Source of the DNA: Cyanophora paradoxa
Lineage: Eukaryota > Glaucocystophyceae > Cyanophorales > Cyanophoraceae
Assembly (NCBI GenBank): GCA_004431415.1
Contig: QPMI01000198.1
Coordinates: forward strand, 62,001 to 126,000
Length of the DNA stretch: 64,000 bases
Direction of reading: 5' to 3'
In this document: positions 21,945 through 32,983 of the stretch, in pieces
Layout of the letters: every line of letters begins with the position of its first letter
Position numbering within the stretch: the first letter of the stretch is position 1
Program-made: the position numbers and the translations under genes
The notes under the pieces: generated by a model
What the model was told of the DNA's origin: nothing
The model's database searches: none
Seen by the model: only the letters and a program-made list of their open reading frames with translations

Positions 21945-23208
21945 ATGCCTACCTCGAACGTTTCTTTGCCCGAGCTTCCGAGATCCATGCGGATGTTGTC
22001 GAATTTCGAGTTCTCGATATTGCCCGAAGAAGACGCTTTCCATCAGGTGTGCTTGCTGCGTCTACGCGCCGCCGACGGGCCGCCGATCTGACCCCGCGCG
22101 CCCCCGCAGGGCCGGGGCGTGTACATCCACCGGTCTCCGAGCCGCGAGCCGTCGGGCAACGCGCTGCCGCTGCAGGAGCTGCAGCGGGCGACGATCTTCA
22201 TCTCCCGCCTGCGCGTCGTCATCGTGTACGAGGTCCCCGACGACGAGCTCTTCGTCGGGCGGCGCGTCTGGTCCATCCCCTTGGACTGCATCGACGAGGG
22301 TGCGCCCGGCCCCCTGGTATCCGCGTACGCGTGCGCGCCGAGCTGACGGCCGCGCGCGCAGAGGAGCTCGTGACGAGCGGGCAGCGCCCGTTCCTGCGCT
22401 TGCGCTCGCACGCGGCCTCGGCGCCGGGCTACTTCGAGGTCATCTGCGCGATCCCCGACCGAGCGCTCGCCGTCCAGGGCATGATCTACACCTCCTTCGT
22501 CATCCTCGGGTGAGCCCCGCCCCGCCCTCCCGCCCGGCGAGCGTTCCCCCACCGCCGCCGCTGACGCACGCGCGCAGGCGGCTATTCGAGTCGCGCTTCC
22601 CGGCGACGCTGGAGACGGTGGAGGTCGAGGAGGGCGAGGCGGCCGCCCCGGGCCCCTCGTCGGGGGCGGGGGCGAGGACGCCGTCGCCCCGGCCCGCGCC
22701 CCGGGGCGGCTCGCCCTGGCCCGACGAGGGCGCCTCGCCCCGCGAGAAGAAGCCCCGCTCCTCCGCCTCCCCGGCGCCCTCCGCCTTCCCCGCCATCCGC
22801 AGCGCCACCGGCTCCCCGCGCGCCTCCCCGACCCACGCCCACGCCGCCACCGCCCGCCCCGCCTCGCCCTCCCCCGCCTCGCCCTCCCCCGCCTCGCTCC
22901 CCCTCGAGCTGCGCCCCGCGCCGGCGCCGGCGCCAACGCCAGCGCCGGTGGACCCGCTCTACTGCGTCAAGGTGCCCGTGGTGGACGTGGCGACGGGCGA
23001 GCTCTGCGTCGCCTCCCGCACCTTCGAGCGGCGCCGCGCCGCCTTCGTCGACGAGGCCACGGGGCAGGTCTACCTCGCCGAGGAGCAGCGGCCGGCGCCG
23101 CTGCGGGCGCCGCGGCAGCTGCCGCACCTCGCGGCGAGCCGCCTCGCGGAGCGCGGCATGCGGCAGCTCTCCGACCTCTGCGCCCTCTACTCCGCCAGCA
23201 GGGCCTAG
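21945..23208 (+). CDS. Uncharacterised protein with disordered middle
   Basis: Four exons join cleanly to 356 aa: 21945-22046, 22110-22299, 22362-22509, 22578-23208. All introns are GT-AG with CTGAC/CTGAT branch sites. Residues 1-150 look folded, with beta-rich segments such as ATIFISRLRVVIVYEV and APGYFEVICAIPDRA. Residues about 165-265 are Pro/Ser/Ala-rich and probably disordered. The last ~90 residues, starting at DPLYCVKVPVVDVATGE, look folded again. I do not recognise the family. The start at 21945 gives the first Met before a strong donor (CATCAG|GTGTGC). Confidence 0.75.
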
Positions 23209-23600
23209 GCCCCGCCGCGCCCATCTGCCATCTCTGCTATCGTCATCTTCTAGCGCGCGTGGTTTTGTGCAGTGCAGATCTGATAAGTGTCGCCGATTCG
23301 ATTTCCGGTCTGAGATACGTACCTTGCACATGGTGTTGTTGGCGATCATGGCTGAGCTCCCAGTGTAGTGGGTTGTACAGCGCCTTTCATTTTGTCTACA
23401 GTCATAGCGTGTACTTTATCCATTTGAATTCGAATCCCCTCTAGATTTTCTAGTTTAAGTATACATTCTGTACGATACGAACTTGGATTCCGAAATGGAA
23501 CGGACTCCGATGCAAGATCTGCAAGATCGAACGCGAGCGGATGCGGGAGGGGTGAGGGGGAGAGGGGAAGGGAGGGGGGGAGGGGGGGGGGAGAAGGAGT
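23209..23600. other. Convergent intergenic region
   Basis: About 390 bp lie between two convergent genes. It turns from GC-rich to AT-richer after 23240 and ends in a purine-rich GGGGAGAGGGGAAGGGAGGGGGG stretch at 23550-23595. No gene was seen. Confidence 0.5.
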
Positions 23601-26600
23601 CTAGGCGACCATGGTCTCTCCCCAGAGGAAGCAGTCGGACCCGACGCGGAGCGAGGGGGCCGGGGCCCCGCCCGGCCCGTCGCCCGCCTCCCAGAGGGTC
23701 CCCGCCGGCCCCGAGACGGCGGCGAGGCCGCAGCAGCGGGCGCCGGCCTCGCCGCCCCGCCCGCCTCCGCCAGCGCCGCGGCGAACCAGGGCGGGGCGGC
23801 GAGGAGGAGCGCGACGGCGCCGGGGGCGGCCTCGCGGGCGGCGAGGAGGCGGCAGCGGCGGTGGAGGTCGAGAGCGAGGGCGGCGGCGCGCTCGGGGCCG
23901 GCCCCGGCTGCACCCGCGGCAGCGCCACGATCGCCAGGCAGCGCAGGTGCTCCGCGAGGCCGTGCCTGCCGGGCCGGGGCGCTCAGACGGAGAGCGCCTC
24001 GGGCGGGGCGGGGCGGCGCGGGGCGGCACCGGTCGAGGCGGGGGAGGGCGCCGGCGTGGCGCGTGGCCACCTCCAGCAGCGCGCCTCCAGGATCCGCCGC
24101 CTTGGCCGGCCGTCCTGCGCCCCCCGGGGGTGAGCCGGGCAGACAGGGAGGGGGCATGGGCGGCGAGGCGCCTCCGGGGCGGGGAGGAGGAGGCGGCGGG
24201 CGGCGGCGGCGAGGCGGGCCGGCTCGCGCAGGAGGGCCCCCGCCTCCTCCGCGGGGGCGAGCTCCAGCGGCAGCTGCAGGCCCCGCGAGCGCCCCGCCGG
24301 CCCCGGGCCGGGGGCGGGCGGGTGGGCTTTGGCGGGGTGCGGAGCGCCCCTGAAGAGGGACGCGAGGTCGGGCATCGCGAGGCCGAAGAGCCCCGGCCCC
24401 CGCTGCCCCCCCGGCACGCTTTAGGACGGGTCGAGGGAGGAGCCGGGGAGGGAGGGGGCGCGCCTTGGACTTGGCCGCCGCGTGCCGCTGGAAGACCGCC
24501 GCCCCCTCCGCCAGCGACTCCGCCTGCGAGGGGGCGCGGTGTCGGGGTCGCGGGGGGTACGCGGAGGCGGCGGGGGCGACCTTCAGCTCGAGCTTCTCGA
24601 GGGCCTCGCCGCGCTCCGCCGCCCGCCGCTGGGACGTCGGCGCGGGGGAGGCCGAGGAGGAAGAGGAGGGGGCGGGGGGCACGGGCTTGGGGGCTCCTGG
24701 GGCCGGGCGAGGGAGTGGCGGGCGAGGCCCGAGGCGGCCTGCTGCAGCCGCTGGGGCGCCGCGGAGGCGAAGGAGAAGGCCGCCGCCGCCGCCGCCGCGA
24801 TCGGCGCCGCCGCCGCCTGCGGCGCGGAGAGCGCCAAGGCCGGCGGGGGCGGGGCGGCGGGAGCGGGCGGGGCGGGTGCGGGGAGGAGACGGGCTTGGGC
24901 CGGGCGCGGAGGCGGGCGATGAGGTCGTCGCTGATGGCCACGCGCGCCGCCGCCGGCGCCGTGGCGGGCGGGCGGGCGGGCGGGTCAAGGCGCGTGGGGC
25001 GGTCCGCACGGGGCGTCGCGGCCAACGGCTTCTTCGGAGCGGCCGCCTCCGGCGGCGGTCGCGCTGCGGCAAAGGGACTCGCCCTCAGCGGCAGACGAGA
25101 GGCGGAGCGGGCTACGGGCGGCCCCGGCGCACCGGCCGCCGCCTCCTTCTTCGCGTGGGGGCGAAGGCCGGCCAGGGCCGCCCCTGCGGCAGAGCGGGGC
25201 CTCAGCGAGGGAGGAAGGCCGCCGGCTGGCCGGCCGAGCGTTGGCCGGGGCACACCGACGCGGCTGGCGAGGCTCTTGCGGGGCACCGGCGCCGCGTCCG
25301 CCGCCGCCAGTTTGGCCGACTCTGCCGGCGACGCCCGTGGGCGGCGGGCGTCGCGGGGCGGAGCGGGGGGAGGGCGCACGCTCGAAGGGCCGCGGGCGCT
25401 CCTTCTTCTTCTCCGTCGCCTCTGCGGCGCCGCCTCAGCCCGGCCGGGCGGGGCGGGCAGGCGGGGCGGGGCGGCGCACCCTTCTGCTCTGCCGGGGGCC
25501 GCGCCGACGTGAAGAGGCGGGTAGGCGTCTCCTCCGCTGGCGGGGCCCGCGTGAGGCTGCGGGGGCCGAGCGATGCGACGGGAGGGGCGGGGCGGGGCGG
25601 ACCCTCGTCCCGCAGGGCCCCCGCCATGACGTCCGAGTCCGGCGGGGGGGCCGCCCCGGGCCGCCTCGCCCGCGCCCTCCCCGAGCCCGCCGGCGCCTTC
25701 TTCGACGCGAAGACGGCCTTCTGCTGCTGCGCCGCCGCCGCCGCTGCGGGGCGCACGGGGTCCGACGGGCGCGACCTCTGAAGGCTCGGCGGGCGGGGCG
25801 GGGCGGGGCGGGCGCACCCTTGCCGCCCTTAGCAGCGAACATCCCCTCCTCCTCCTCCTCCTCCTCGCGGTCCTTGTCCTCCTCGCCCTCCTCCTCCTCC
25901 TCCTCCTGCTCGGCCTCCTCGAGGGCGAGCCGGGCGATCTCGGCCTCTAGCCCCGAGGCCCGCCGCCCCGGCCCCTCCTCCTTCTCCTTCTCCTTCGCTT
26001 CGCCGGGGACGGCCGCGGCCCCGCGCTCGGCCCGCGGCGCCTCGTCCTCGTCGACCTGGCGCTTGGAGTTGCGCGGCCGCCGCCTCGGCGCCTGCTCCCC
26101 GCCCTTCCTCGTGTCCTCCTTCGCCCCGCCGAAGGGGTCGGGCGGGGACACCTCCCCGACGCCGACCCGAGGCGTGAGCTTGGGCGGGGGCCCCGCGAAC
26201 CGCCTCCTCGGCGGCGTAGCGTCCCTCCGCTCGAGGGGTCCGGGCGGGGCGAGGGGGCGCGCCTCCTCCTCCCGCTCCTGCCTCTCCTGCTCGAAGAAGA
26301 AGGCGGCGGCGGCGTCGTCCGCCCAGGGCGCCTCCTCCTCGTCGACCGCGCGCCTGCTCCAGCGGCGGTGCCTCGCCGGCGCCGCCGCCGCCCTCCGCTC
26401 GCCCGCCTCCGCAAGCTCCGCCGCGAGCCCGAACTCCTCCCGCGCCGGCTGCCGGGCCGCCCGCCCCGGCCCCGCCTCCCGCGCCGGCGACGGCAGGAGG
26501 TCCTCCAGCGACTCGGCCTCGGGCGGCGGCGCCCGCTGCTGCTGCTGAACCTGCTGCTGCTGGAGCTCCACGGGGGGGAAGTCGAGGAGGCTCGGCGCCG

Positions 26601-28780
26601 CCTGCTGCGCCTGCGGGGGCCCCGCCGGGGAGAGCCCCGCCTCGAATCCCCGCTCCTCTTGGGGAGGCGGCGTCGGGCTGGACGCCCGCTGCGCCGCGGG
26701 GAGCGCCGCCTGCTGCTGCATCTGCTGCATGGCCTCCTGCGCGACCCGCTGCGGCTCAGGCTGCGGTGGAGGGGGAGGGCCAAAGTCCTCGCGGCGCAGG
26801 GGGGGCGCGAGGGGCGCCTGGAGGCCGGGAGGGGGGAGGAAGCCCGAGGGGGGCAAGAGCCCCGCTCCGCCACCCCCGCCCCCTCCGAAGTCGTCGGGCG
26901 GGGCGCCGCCGCCGCCATCGTCGCCACCGGTGCCGGGGCCGGGGCCGTCTGCGAAGTCGGCCTCGTCGAAGCCGGCGGCGCGGCGCACGTCCGAGGCGCT
27001 CTGCAGCCGCTCCGTGTACACGTGCCGCGTCCTGCGGGGGCGGTCGGACCACCGAGGAGGGCGCCCCGGGGGGCGATGGGGCCGCACATGGCCTCGACGA
27101 GGTCGACGAGGCGCGGGGGAACGTTCCTCTCCGCCGCGAGTTGCCGCCAGAGGCGCTGCTGGGGCGGCCGCGGCGAGCCCAGCAGCATGCACGCCGCCAC
27201 CCGCCTGGCCCCGCAAGCTCAGCGGCGCTCTGGAAAGGCCGAGTCGGGCCCCGGCGGTCCGGCGAACTGGGCACCCGAGGGAGTAGACGTCGGAGTAGGG
27301 CCCGGGCTCCGGCGGGTCCTCCACCTGCGCCCCGCCCCCGCCCGCCTCAGGGGACGCGGCGCCTCCGGGGGGAGCCCCGCGCCTGCTCGGGGGCCGCGAA
27401 GTTGGCCGGCCCGACCGACGTGTAGTCGCTCCGGCCCGTCGTCTGCGGCGGCGTCGGGGGCGCGGGCGGGGCGGGGCGGGGCGCGGACGGTGGCGATGCC
27501 GAAGTCGATGAGGAAGAAGCGGGCGGGGCGGGGCCCGGGCGCCTGGCCCCCGCCCCCCGCGGGGCGGCGGACGATGTTGCTGGGGGAGACGTCGCGGTGC
27601 ACGAGCCCTGCCGGCCCGTCACGGCGGGGCCGGGCGGCGTGCGGGCCGGGGGGGCCTCACCCTTGGCGTGGACGTAGAGGAGGGCGTCGGAGAGGTCCTC
27701 CAGCATCCCCAGCACCTCCCCGGGGGGGAAGGGGCGCGCCTGCCCGCCCCGCCGTCCGCAGTCTAAGCGAGGGCGGGGTGCGGGAGGCGGCGGGCGGGGC
27801 GCACGGGGCCGCGGTCGGCGAGCTCGCGGGCGACGCTCTGCCCCTCGATCAGGTCCATCACGTACGCCCTGCCCGGGCCGGGCGTCGGGGGAGCGACGGG
27901 GGGAGGAGGGGCACAGGGAGGCGGGCGGGCGGGCGGGGCGGACCGGCGGCGGTGGAACTCGAAGGCGTCCCAGAGGGCGGGGATGAGCGGGTGCCGCAGC
28001 GCCCGCAGCAGCTCCTGCCCGCGGGGCGCCCGTGAGGCCGGCGAAGAGGCGCGGGGCGGGCGGGCGGGCGCACCTGCTCGCACTCGAAGGAGCCCTCGGC
28101 GTACTCCTCTGGTATGCACGAGCGGCCCGCTCCCTTCAGGCACTTAAGCGCCTTCGCCAGCGGGTCCCGCCCCGCCCCGGGTCCCGCCGCCGCCGCCGCC
28201 TCGGCCTCCGCCCCGGACGGCCGCGGCGGTCGCTGGAGAAAGATGCGTTTCTCCGTGCAGCGGTACGTTGTCGCGAAGGCGCCGTCCCCGAGGCGCTCCC
28301 ACGCTGCGCGGGGCCGTGAGCGCCGCGGCGGCGCGGCGCACGCGCGCCTGGCTGGCATAACGGCGGCGCACCGACGTACTCGCCCTCGCTCCCGCGCGCA
28401 GTGAGCGGCGTGCGGCTGCCGTGGCACTCGCAGACACAGGAGCAGGAGCCGCCGGCCGCCTTCTCTGCATCGTCCCCGCCGCAGCTGCTGTCGCACCGCA
28501 GGCAGAAGAGCTGGAAGGCCGGCGCCGCCCCGACGACGAGTGACCGCGTCTGAGAGGAGGCCGACGACGCGGCTGCAGCAGAGCCCGCGCCGGACCCAGA
28601 TCCCGCAGAGCCGGCGAGGCTCACATTCCCGTAGCCGCCGCTCGCCGCACCGGAGGATTCGGCGGAACCTCCAGAGCCCTGAGAAATGCCGTAGCCGCTG
28701 GAGACGCGGCCGGTCGAGCCCGCGGACCCCGACCCGCCGGAGCGGGACAGATAGCCGTAGCCGCTCGACCCGGCGCTCAT
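23601..28780 (-). CDS. Protein kinase with long disordered Pro/Gln/Glu-rich tail (3' part uncertain)
   Basis: After a Gly/Ser/Tyr-rich N-terminus (start 28780, or in-frame Met 28921) and a Cys cluster (CSCVCECHG), the kinase domain spans exons from 28303 down to about 27060. LGDGAFATTYRC is the glycine loop, KALKCLKG carries the ATP Lys, and YVMDLIEGQS is the hinge. HRDVSPSNIV is the catalytic loop, LIDFGIAT is the DFG motif, and GPANFAAPEQ is the APE region. The catalytic loop has Ser where most Ser/Thr kinases have Lys. From about 27020 to 25810 the frame is Pro/Gln-rich, then strongly Glu-rich (EEEEEEGEEDKDREEEEEEE). From 25800 to 23601 exons are Ala/Pro-rich with helical stretches and end in FLWGETMVA; this could be a separate gene. 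Donors after APEQ and elsewhere look like GC. Confidence 0.72.
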
Positions 28781-29076
28781 CGCCCGCGTCTCACAGCGCG
28801 GGATACGGCTCAGCAACGGATCAAACTGAGGCGCTGGACGTATGCATGCGCTGGGCTTCGGCGACCTTGCTTCAGACGCGTACAAGACACAAAACAATTC
28901 GGCCCGCTTGAATGCTGCCAATGTGCACGATGTGCACGTCTACACGCCTTGGATCTGCTCGTCGGCAACGCGATCGGCGCTGCGGTTGTTGGGGTACGCG
29001 AATTGGGGGCGGTCACTCAACTCGCTGCGCACGTATACGCAGCACGTACGCGCTCATTTCACATTGAATACATCGC
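28781..29076. other. Short intergenic region between two minus-strand genes
   Basis: About 300 bp hold the kinase upstream sequence and the 3' flank of coiled-coil copy 1. An in-frame extension of the kinase to a Met at 28921 overlaps this interval. No other signal was recognised. Confidence 0.4.
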
Positions 29077-32000
29077 TCACAGGCCGTAGCCGGTGCTGTA
29101 GTGGGCCCCCTCGTCGCCCCACGTGTCGTCCAGGAAACCGGGCTCGAGGGGGCGGGGCGGCGGCGGCGGCTGTTCTCGTGCCGGGGGCGCCGCCTCGCGA
29201 GGATCGGGCCCCGGGGCGAACGCCTTCCGCGCGCTGTCCGGCGCCGGCAGGCGGGCCGAGGGGGGCCCCGAGGCCCGCAGCCCGTCCCCCTCGGGGTGCC
29301 CCCGGCGCGCCGAGTAGGGGCCGCTGGCGGACCCCGCGGGGTACTGGCCGGCCCCGTACTGCGCCGACGGCGCCGCCGGCGGCCGGCCCTGCGAGCCCGA
29401 GTGCGCGTACGGCTCCTGCGCCGCCCAGCCTCCGGCCTGCGCCCCCGGCGCCCAGGAGCCCGAGGCGAGCACCCTGCGCCCGAGCCGCCGTGCTGCAGCG
29501 GCGTCGAGCCGCGCGCTGAGGGCGGGCGCGCCGAGGGGCCGGCGCCGCTGTCGCTCCCGCGGCGCGACGCCGCGCGGCCCGAGCTGCGGGGGCCGTCAGT
29601 GCCGGGGGCGCGACGCGCGGGGCGCGCGGCATGGGCGCGCGCACTCCGGCCCGGCGGCGAAGGCGCCTGTGGAGAGGTACGCGAGGCCGGGCCCGGGCCC
29701 TGATTCGTCCTCGTACCCCGCCCCCTCCTGCGGCCCCGTGGGTCGGCGTGGGCCGGCCGCGTCGACGCGAGGGGTGGGCACGCACGCGCTGCTGGGAGGG
29801 GCGCCGGAGGAGGCGAAGCCGCCCGCGCGCCCGCGCCGCGCGCTCTGCGGCTCCTCCTGCGGGCGGCCCGTGAGCGGGGCTGGTACGGGCGGCTCGGCCC
29901 GGCCCGGCCGACCTCCGCGTAGGAGCCCGCGGTGTAAGCGCGGCCGCGCCGCACGGAGCCGCCGGCCTGCACCGGCGTGGCCGCCTGCTGCTGCCACCCG
30001 TCCGGGCGCTCCTCCTGCACCGGGCCGCCGGTCAGCGCGAAGGGCGCGGCGCCGGCGGCGGGGACGCCCGCGCACCTCGTCGTAGTGCCGCGCGCCGGAC
30101 GGTCGCGTCCGCTGGGAGCCCTGGCGCCGAGGCCTCAGAAGGAGAGAGACACTGGCGAGGCGGCAAGGGAGCGCGGGGGCGCACGTCGGTCTGGGCGGAG
30201 AAGGGCCCGTGGAGGCGCTCGAGGGCGGCGGCGCGGTCCTCGGCGCGGGCGGCGCGCTCCTGCAGCGCCGCCTCGCGCCCCCGCGCCTCCTCCGCCGCCC
30301 GCTCCGCCGCCTCCGCCTTGGCGCGCGCCGTCGCGAGCGTCTTCCGCAGCTCCTGCTCCGCCGCCGCCTGCTCCCTCTCCCGCTGCCGCAGCGCGTCCAC
30401 CTGCGGGACGAGGGGAATGAGCCCCAAAATAGACGCCTGAAAGCAACGCCACGCGCCTCGGCGGTGCTCCGCGTGACCGCTGGGGCCGCCCCCGGCGCTG
30501 CGGCGCTGCGGGCCGGCGTCAGGAGCGGCGGGGGCGGCGGGGCGGGGCGGTGGGGCACCGGAGCTGCTGCTGGGCGGCGGCGAGCTGCTGGCGGAGCGCG
30601 TCGGCGTCGGCGGCGAGCTGCGCCTCCCGCTCCCGCGCCCGCCCCGCCGCCGCCGCCGACTCGCCCAGCTGCTTCCGCAGCTGCGCCACCGTCGCCTCCA
30701 GCTGCGAGGGCCGGGCCGCCGTCAGGGAGCGTCCAGAGCCGCGAGGGGCAGCGCCGGACCGTGGCGAGGGCCTCGGCGGGGACGCCGGACGAGCCGGACG
30801 GCGGCTGGCCCGGGGCCGAGGCCGACGCGGCGGCGAGGTCCCGCTCCCGCTGGGCCGCCGCGAGGGCGATCCGCAGATCGGCGACCTGCGCCCGCAGCGC
30901 CGAAGCCTCTTTCTCCACCGCCTCCAGCCTCCCCTCCAGCCGCGCTGCGCGGGGCCGCGGCGTGAGTGGCGGGGCCTCGCTGGGAGCGCGCGGCGGGCAC
31001 CGCGCTCGTCGGCGGCGCGGTTGCGCTCTTCCTGCGCGGCGGCGACGGCCTCCTGCCACTTGGCCGTCAGCGCCGTCTCCCGCGCCGCCAGCTGCGACTC
31101 CGCCTCCCGCAGCTGCGCGCCGCCCGTCGGCCCCGGCTGCGCGGCGGTGTCGAACGCCCACACGCGGACCTTGGACTGCAGCGCGGCCGCCTCGTTGCGG
31201 GCCGCCGCAAGCTCGGGCAGCACGGAGGAGGCCGATGCCCGCCCCGACGCCGACGCTGGCCGGGAGCCCGGGGCGGGCGCGGCCGGCGACTCGGCTGCCG
31301 CTGCGGGCGCGGGGCACCGGCCACCCCAGACGGCGTCGCCGGCGGCTGCGGAGCCGGGGCGGCGGGCGTCTGCGGGGCGGCGGCGGCTGCGGCCTGCTTC
31401 GCGGCGGCGGCCTGCAGCTCCGCCTGCCGCGCGAGCGCCGTCTCGACCTCCCGCCTCGCCGCCTCCGCCTCCCGCTGCGCCGCCCGCGCCGCCTCCTCCG
31501 CCTGCACCCCGTCTCAGACGAGAAAGGGGGGGTTGGCGTCCCAGCGCACCCGCGTGCGCTCCGCAAAGAGGGCGGCGCTCTCCCAGCGCAGCTCGTTGAC
31601 GCGGCTCTCCAGCTTCTCGCGCTCCTGCGCCCACTTCGCCCACTCCTCCTCCGCCCTGCATCGCGCTCAGCGAGCGCCGCATAGAGCGCGAGGGGCGGCC
31701 GCACGCTCGGAGGCGCCGCAGGTCGGCGGCTAGCTCCGTGTTCAGCTCCGTGAGCTTCTTCTCCGCCGCCGCCCGCGCCGCCGCCTCCGCCTGCAGCTCC
31801 TCCACTTGCCGCGCCAGGTCCTCCATTCGCGCAACTGCCGGCATGGCGTCAGAGGCGCGGAGAGAGGGCGATGCAAGGCCCGCTCGCCCGTCTTCTGGTG
31901 CTCCCTGTACGTGATCCGCGTGTCCGCGTCCGGCGACGGGACCGACGCCTTCTCCGCTGCCACAATCGCCACGCGCGCCTTCGCTTCCATTGCCTCGTGC

Positions 32001-32752
32001 TGCGCCTGCGTCGCCTTCGCTTGCAGTTGCTTCAGCTGCGCGAACGTGCGGCGTCAGCTAACGCGGGTCAGCGGGGCCTGGCTGCGCAGCGGTCACCTCT
32101 TTCTGTAGGCGCTCGCGGTGCGGAATCCTGACTCGGTCGTAGGCGTAGCCGTGCGCCCTCGCGATGAGCTCGTCCACCTGCGGCGCGCGGGGTCAGGGGC
32201 GCAAGATTCGCACTGGCGCAGCTGGGGCACCTTCTCATCGTTCAGGCGAGCGCTGTTGACGAGCTCGCGTCTCAGGATTGCAATGGTGACCTCCTGGTCC
32301 TTCAGATCTTGCTGTGCGGACCAGCGCATCAGTTCAAGCGAACCAGACCGCGAGCCCACATGCGCTTGCCTCGAGTAGCTTGATGAGGTTGGATCGCTTG
32401 TTCTCCTTGTTCTGTATCTCTGCATCCTTGATGCGCTTCTCCAACAGCTGGATCGTGCCCATCAACGCCCGGACCTTCTTGTTGTGCACTTCCGTCAGCG
32501 CCCTGATCCTGGCCGCTGCCAGCTCTGTGCAGCCAGCGGGGTTAGCTAGAGCTAAAGAGGCGCTCGAGACGGGTGCGCGCCTCCGCCGAGCATGGCCTCG
32601 GCATCTTTCGCTGCATGCGAACCGCTCGCTTCTCTCGGCTGGCGAGAGCTGCTGGGGCCTGCAATCGCTGCAGAAGGAGTAGCATGCGCGTGCGGTGCCC
32701 TTCCCGCGCTTGGCGGGCGGCTCCGCGGGGCGCTGGCCGGGCGCGAGGACAT
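29077..32752 (-). CDS. Coiled-coil protein, copy 1 (complete)
   Basis: The gene starts with MSSRPASAPRSRPP at 32752 and ends GAHYSTGYGL at 29077. After a Ser/Ala/Pro leader the protein is almost continuous heptad-type coil: LAAARIRALTEVHNKKVRAL, QDLKDQEVTIAILRREL, KQLQAKATQAQHEAMEAKAR, LARQVEELQAEAAARA, EEWAKWAQEREKLESRVNEL, and DALRQREREQAAAEQEL. An Ala/Pro linker lies near 31300. The C-terminal part is Gly/Tyr/Pro/Ser-rich and low complexity. The first intron has a GC donor (32580). Introns are short, and their positions match those of the inverted second copy at 55.4-58.7 kb. The function is not identifiable; such coiled coils are often cytoskeletal or ciliary scaffolds, which is only a guess here. 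Confidence 0.8.
29238..32748 (-). repeat. Inverted segmental duplication, arm 1
   Basis: This segment is repeated in reverse orientation at 55453-58746 with high identity in both exons and introns. The outer edge falls one base after the ATG of the coiled-coil gene (32748). The inner edge falls inside its last exon, near GCCGGACAGC at 29238. Confidence 0.85.
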
Positions 32753-32837
32753 TCGAAAATACCCGCCTGGCCCGATTCGAACACGCAGCGTACGGGGGTG
32801 TCTGAATTTGATCGCATGCGCAGCTCGAGCTTGCAAT

Positions 32838-32861
32838 TGATCATGATCGATATCATGATCA
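32838..32861. promoter_or_regulatory. 10-bp-arm palindrome upstream of coiled-coil copy 1
   Basis: TGATCATGAT and ATCATGATCA are perfect inverted arms around CGAT, about 86 bp upstream of the start codon at 32752. The sequence is absent from copy 2, whose duplicated DNA stops at codon 2. Confidence 0.55.
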
Positions 32862-32983
32862 TGACCGGCGTCGCGGCCGCGGCCGAGTCGGCGAAGCTCA
32901 AGCAGCCTGGCAGTCGATGTACACAACGCGTACGTCAACGCGAGCTTGACCTACCAGGCTACCTCCGAAACGCTAGGGTCGAG

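Noticed and set aside
25800-28100. Plus-strand frames rich in Arg/Pro across the kinase gene
   Set aside because: They are antisense to exons bearing HRD, DFG and APE motifs.
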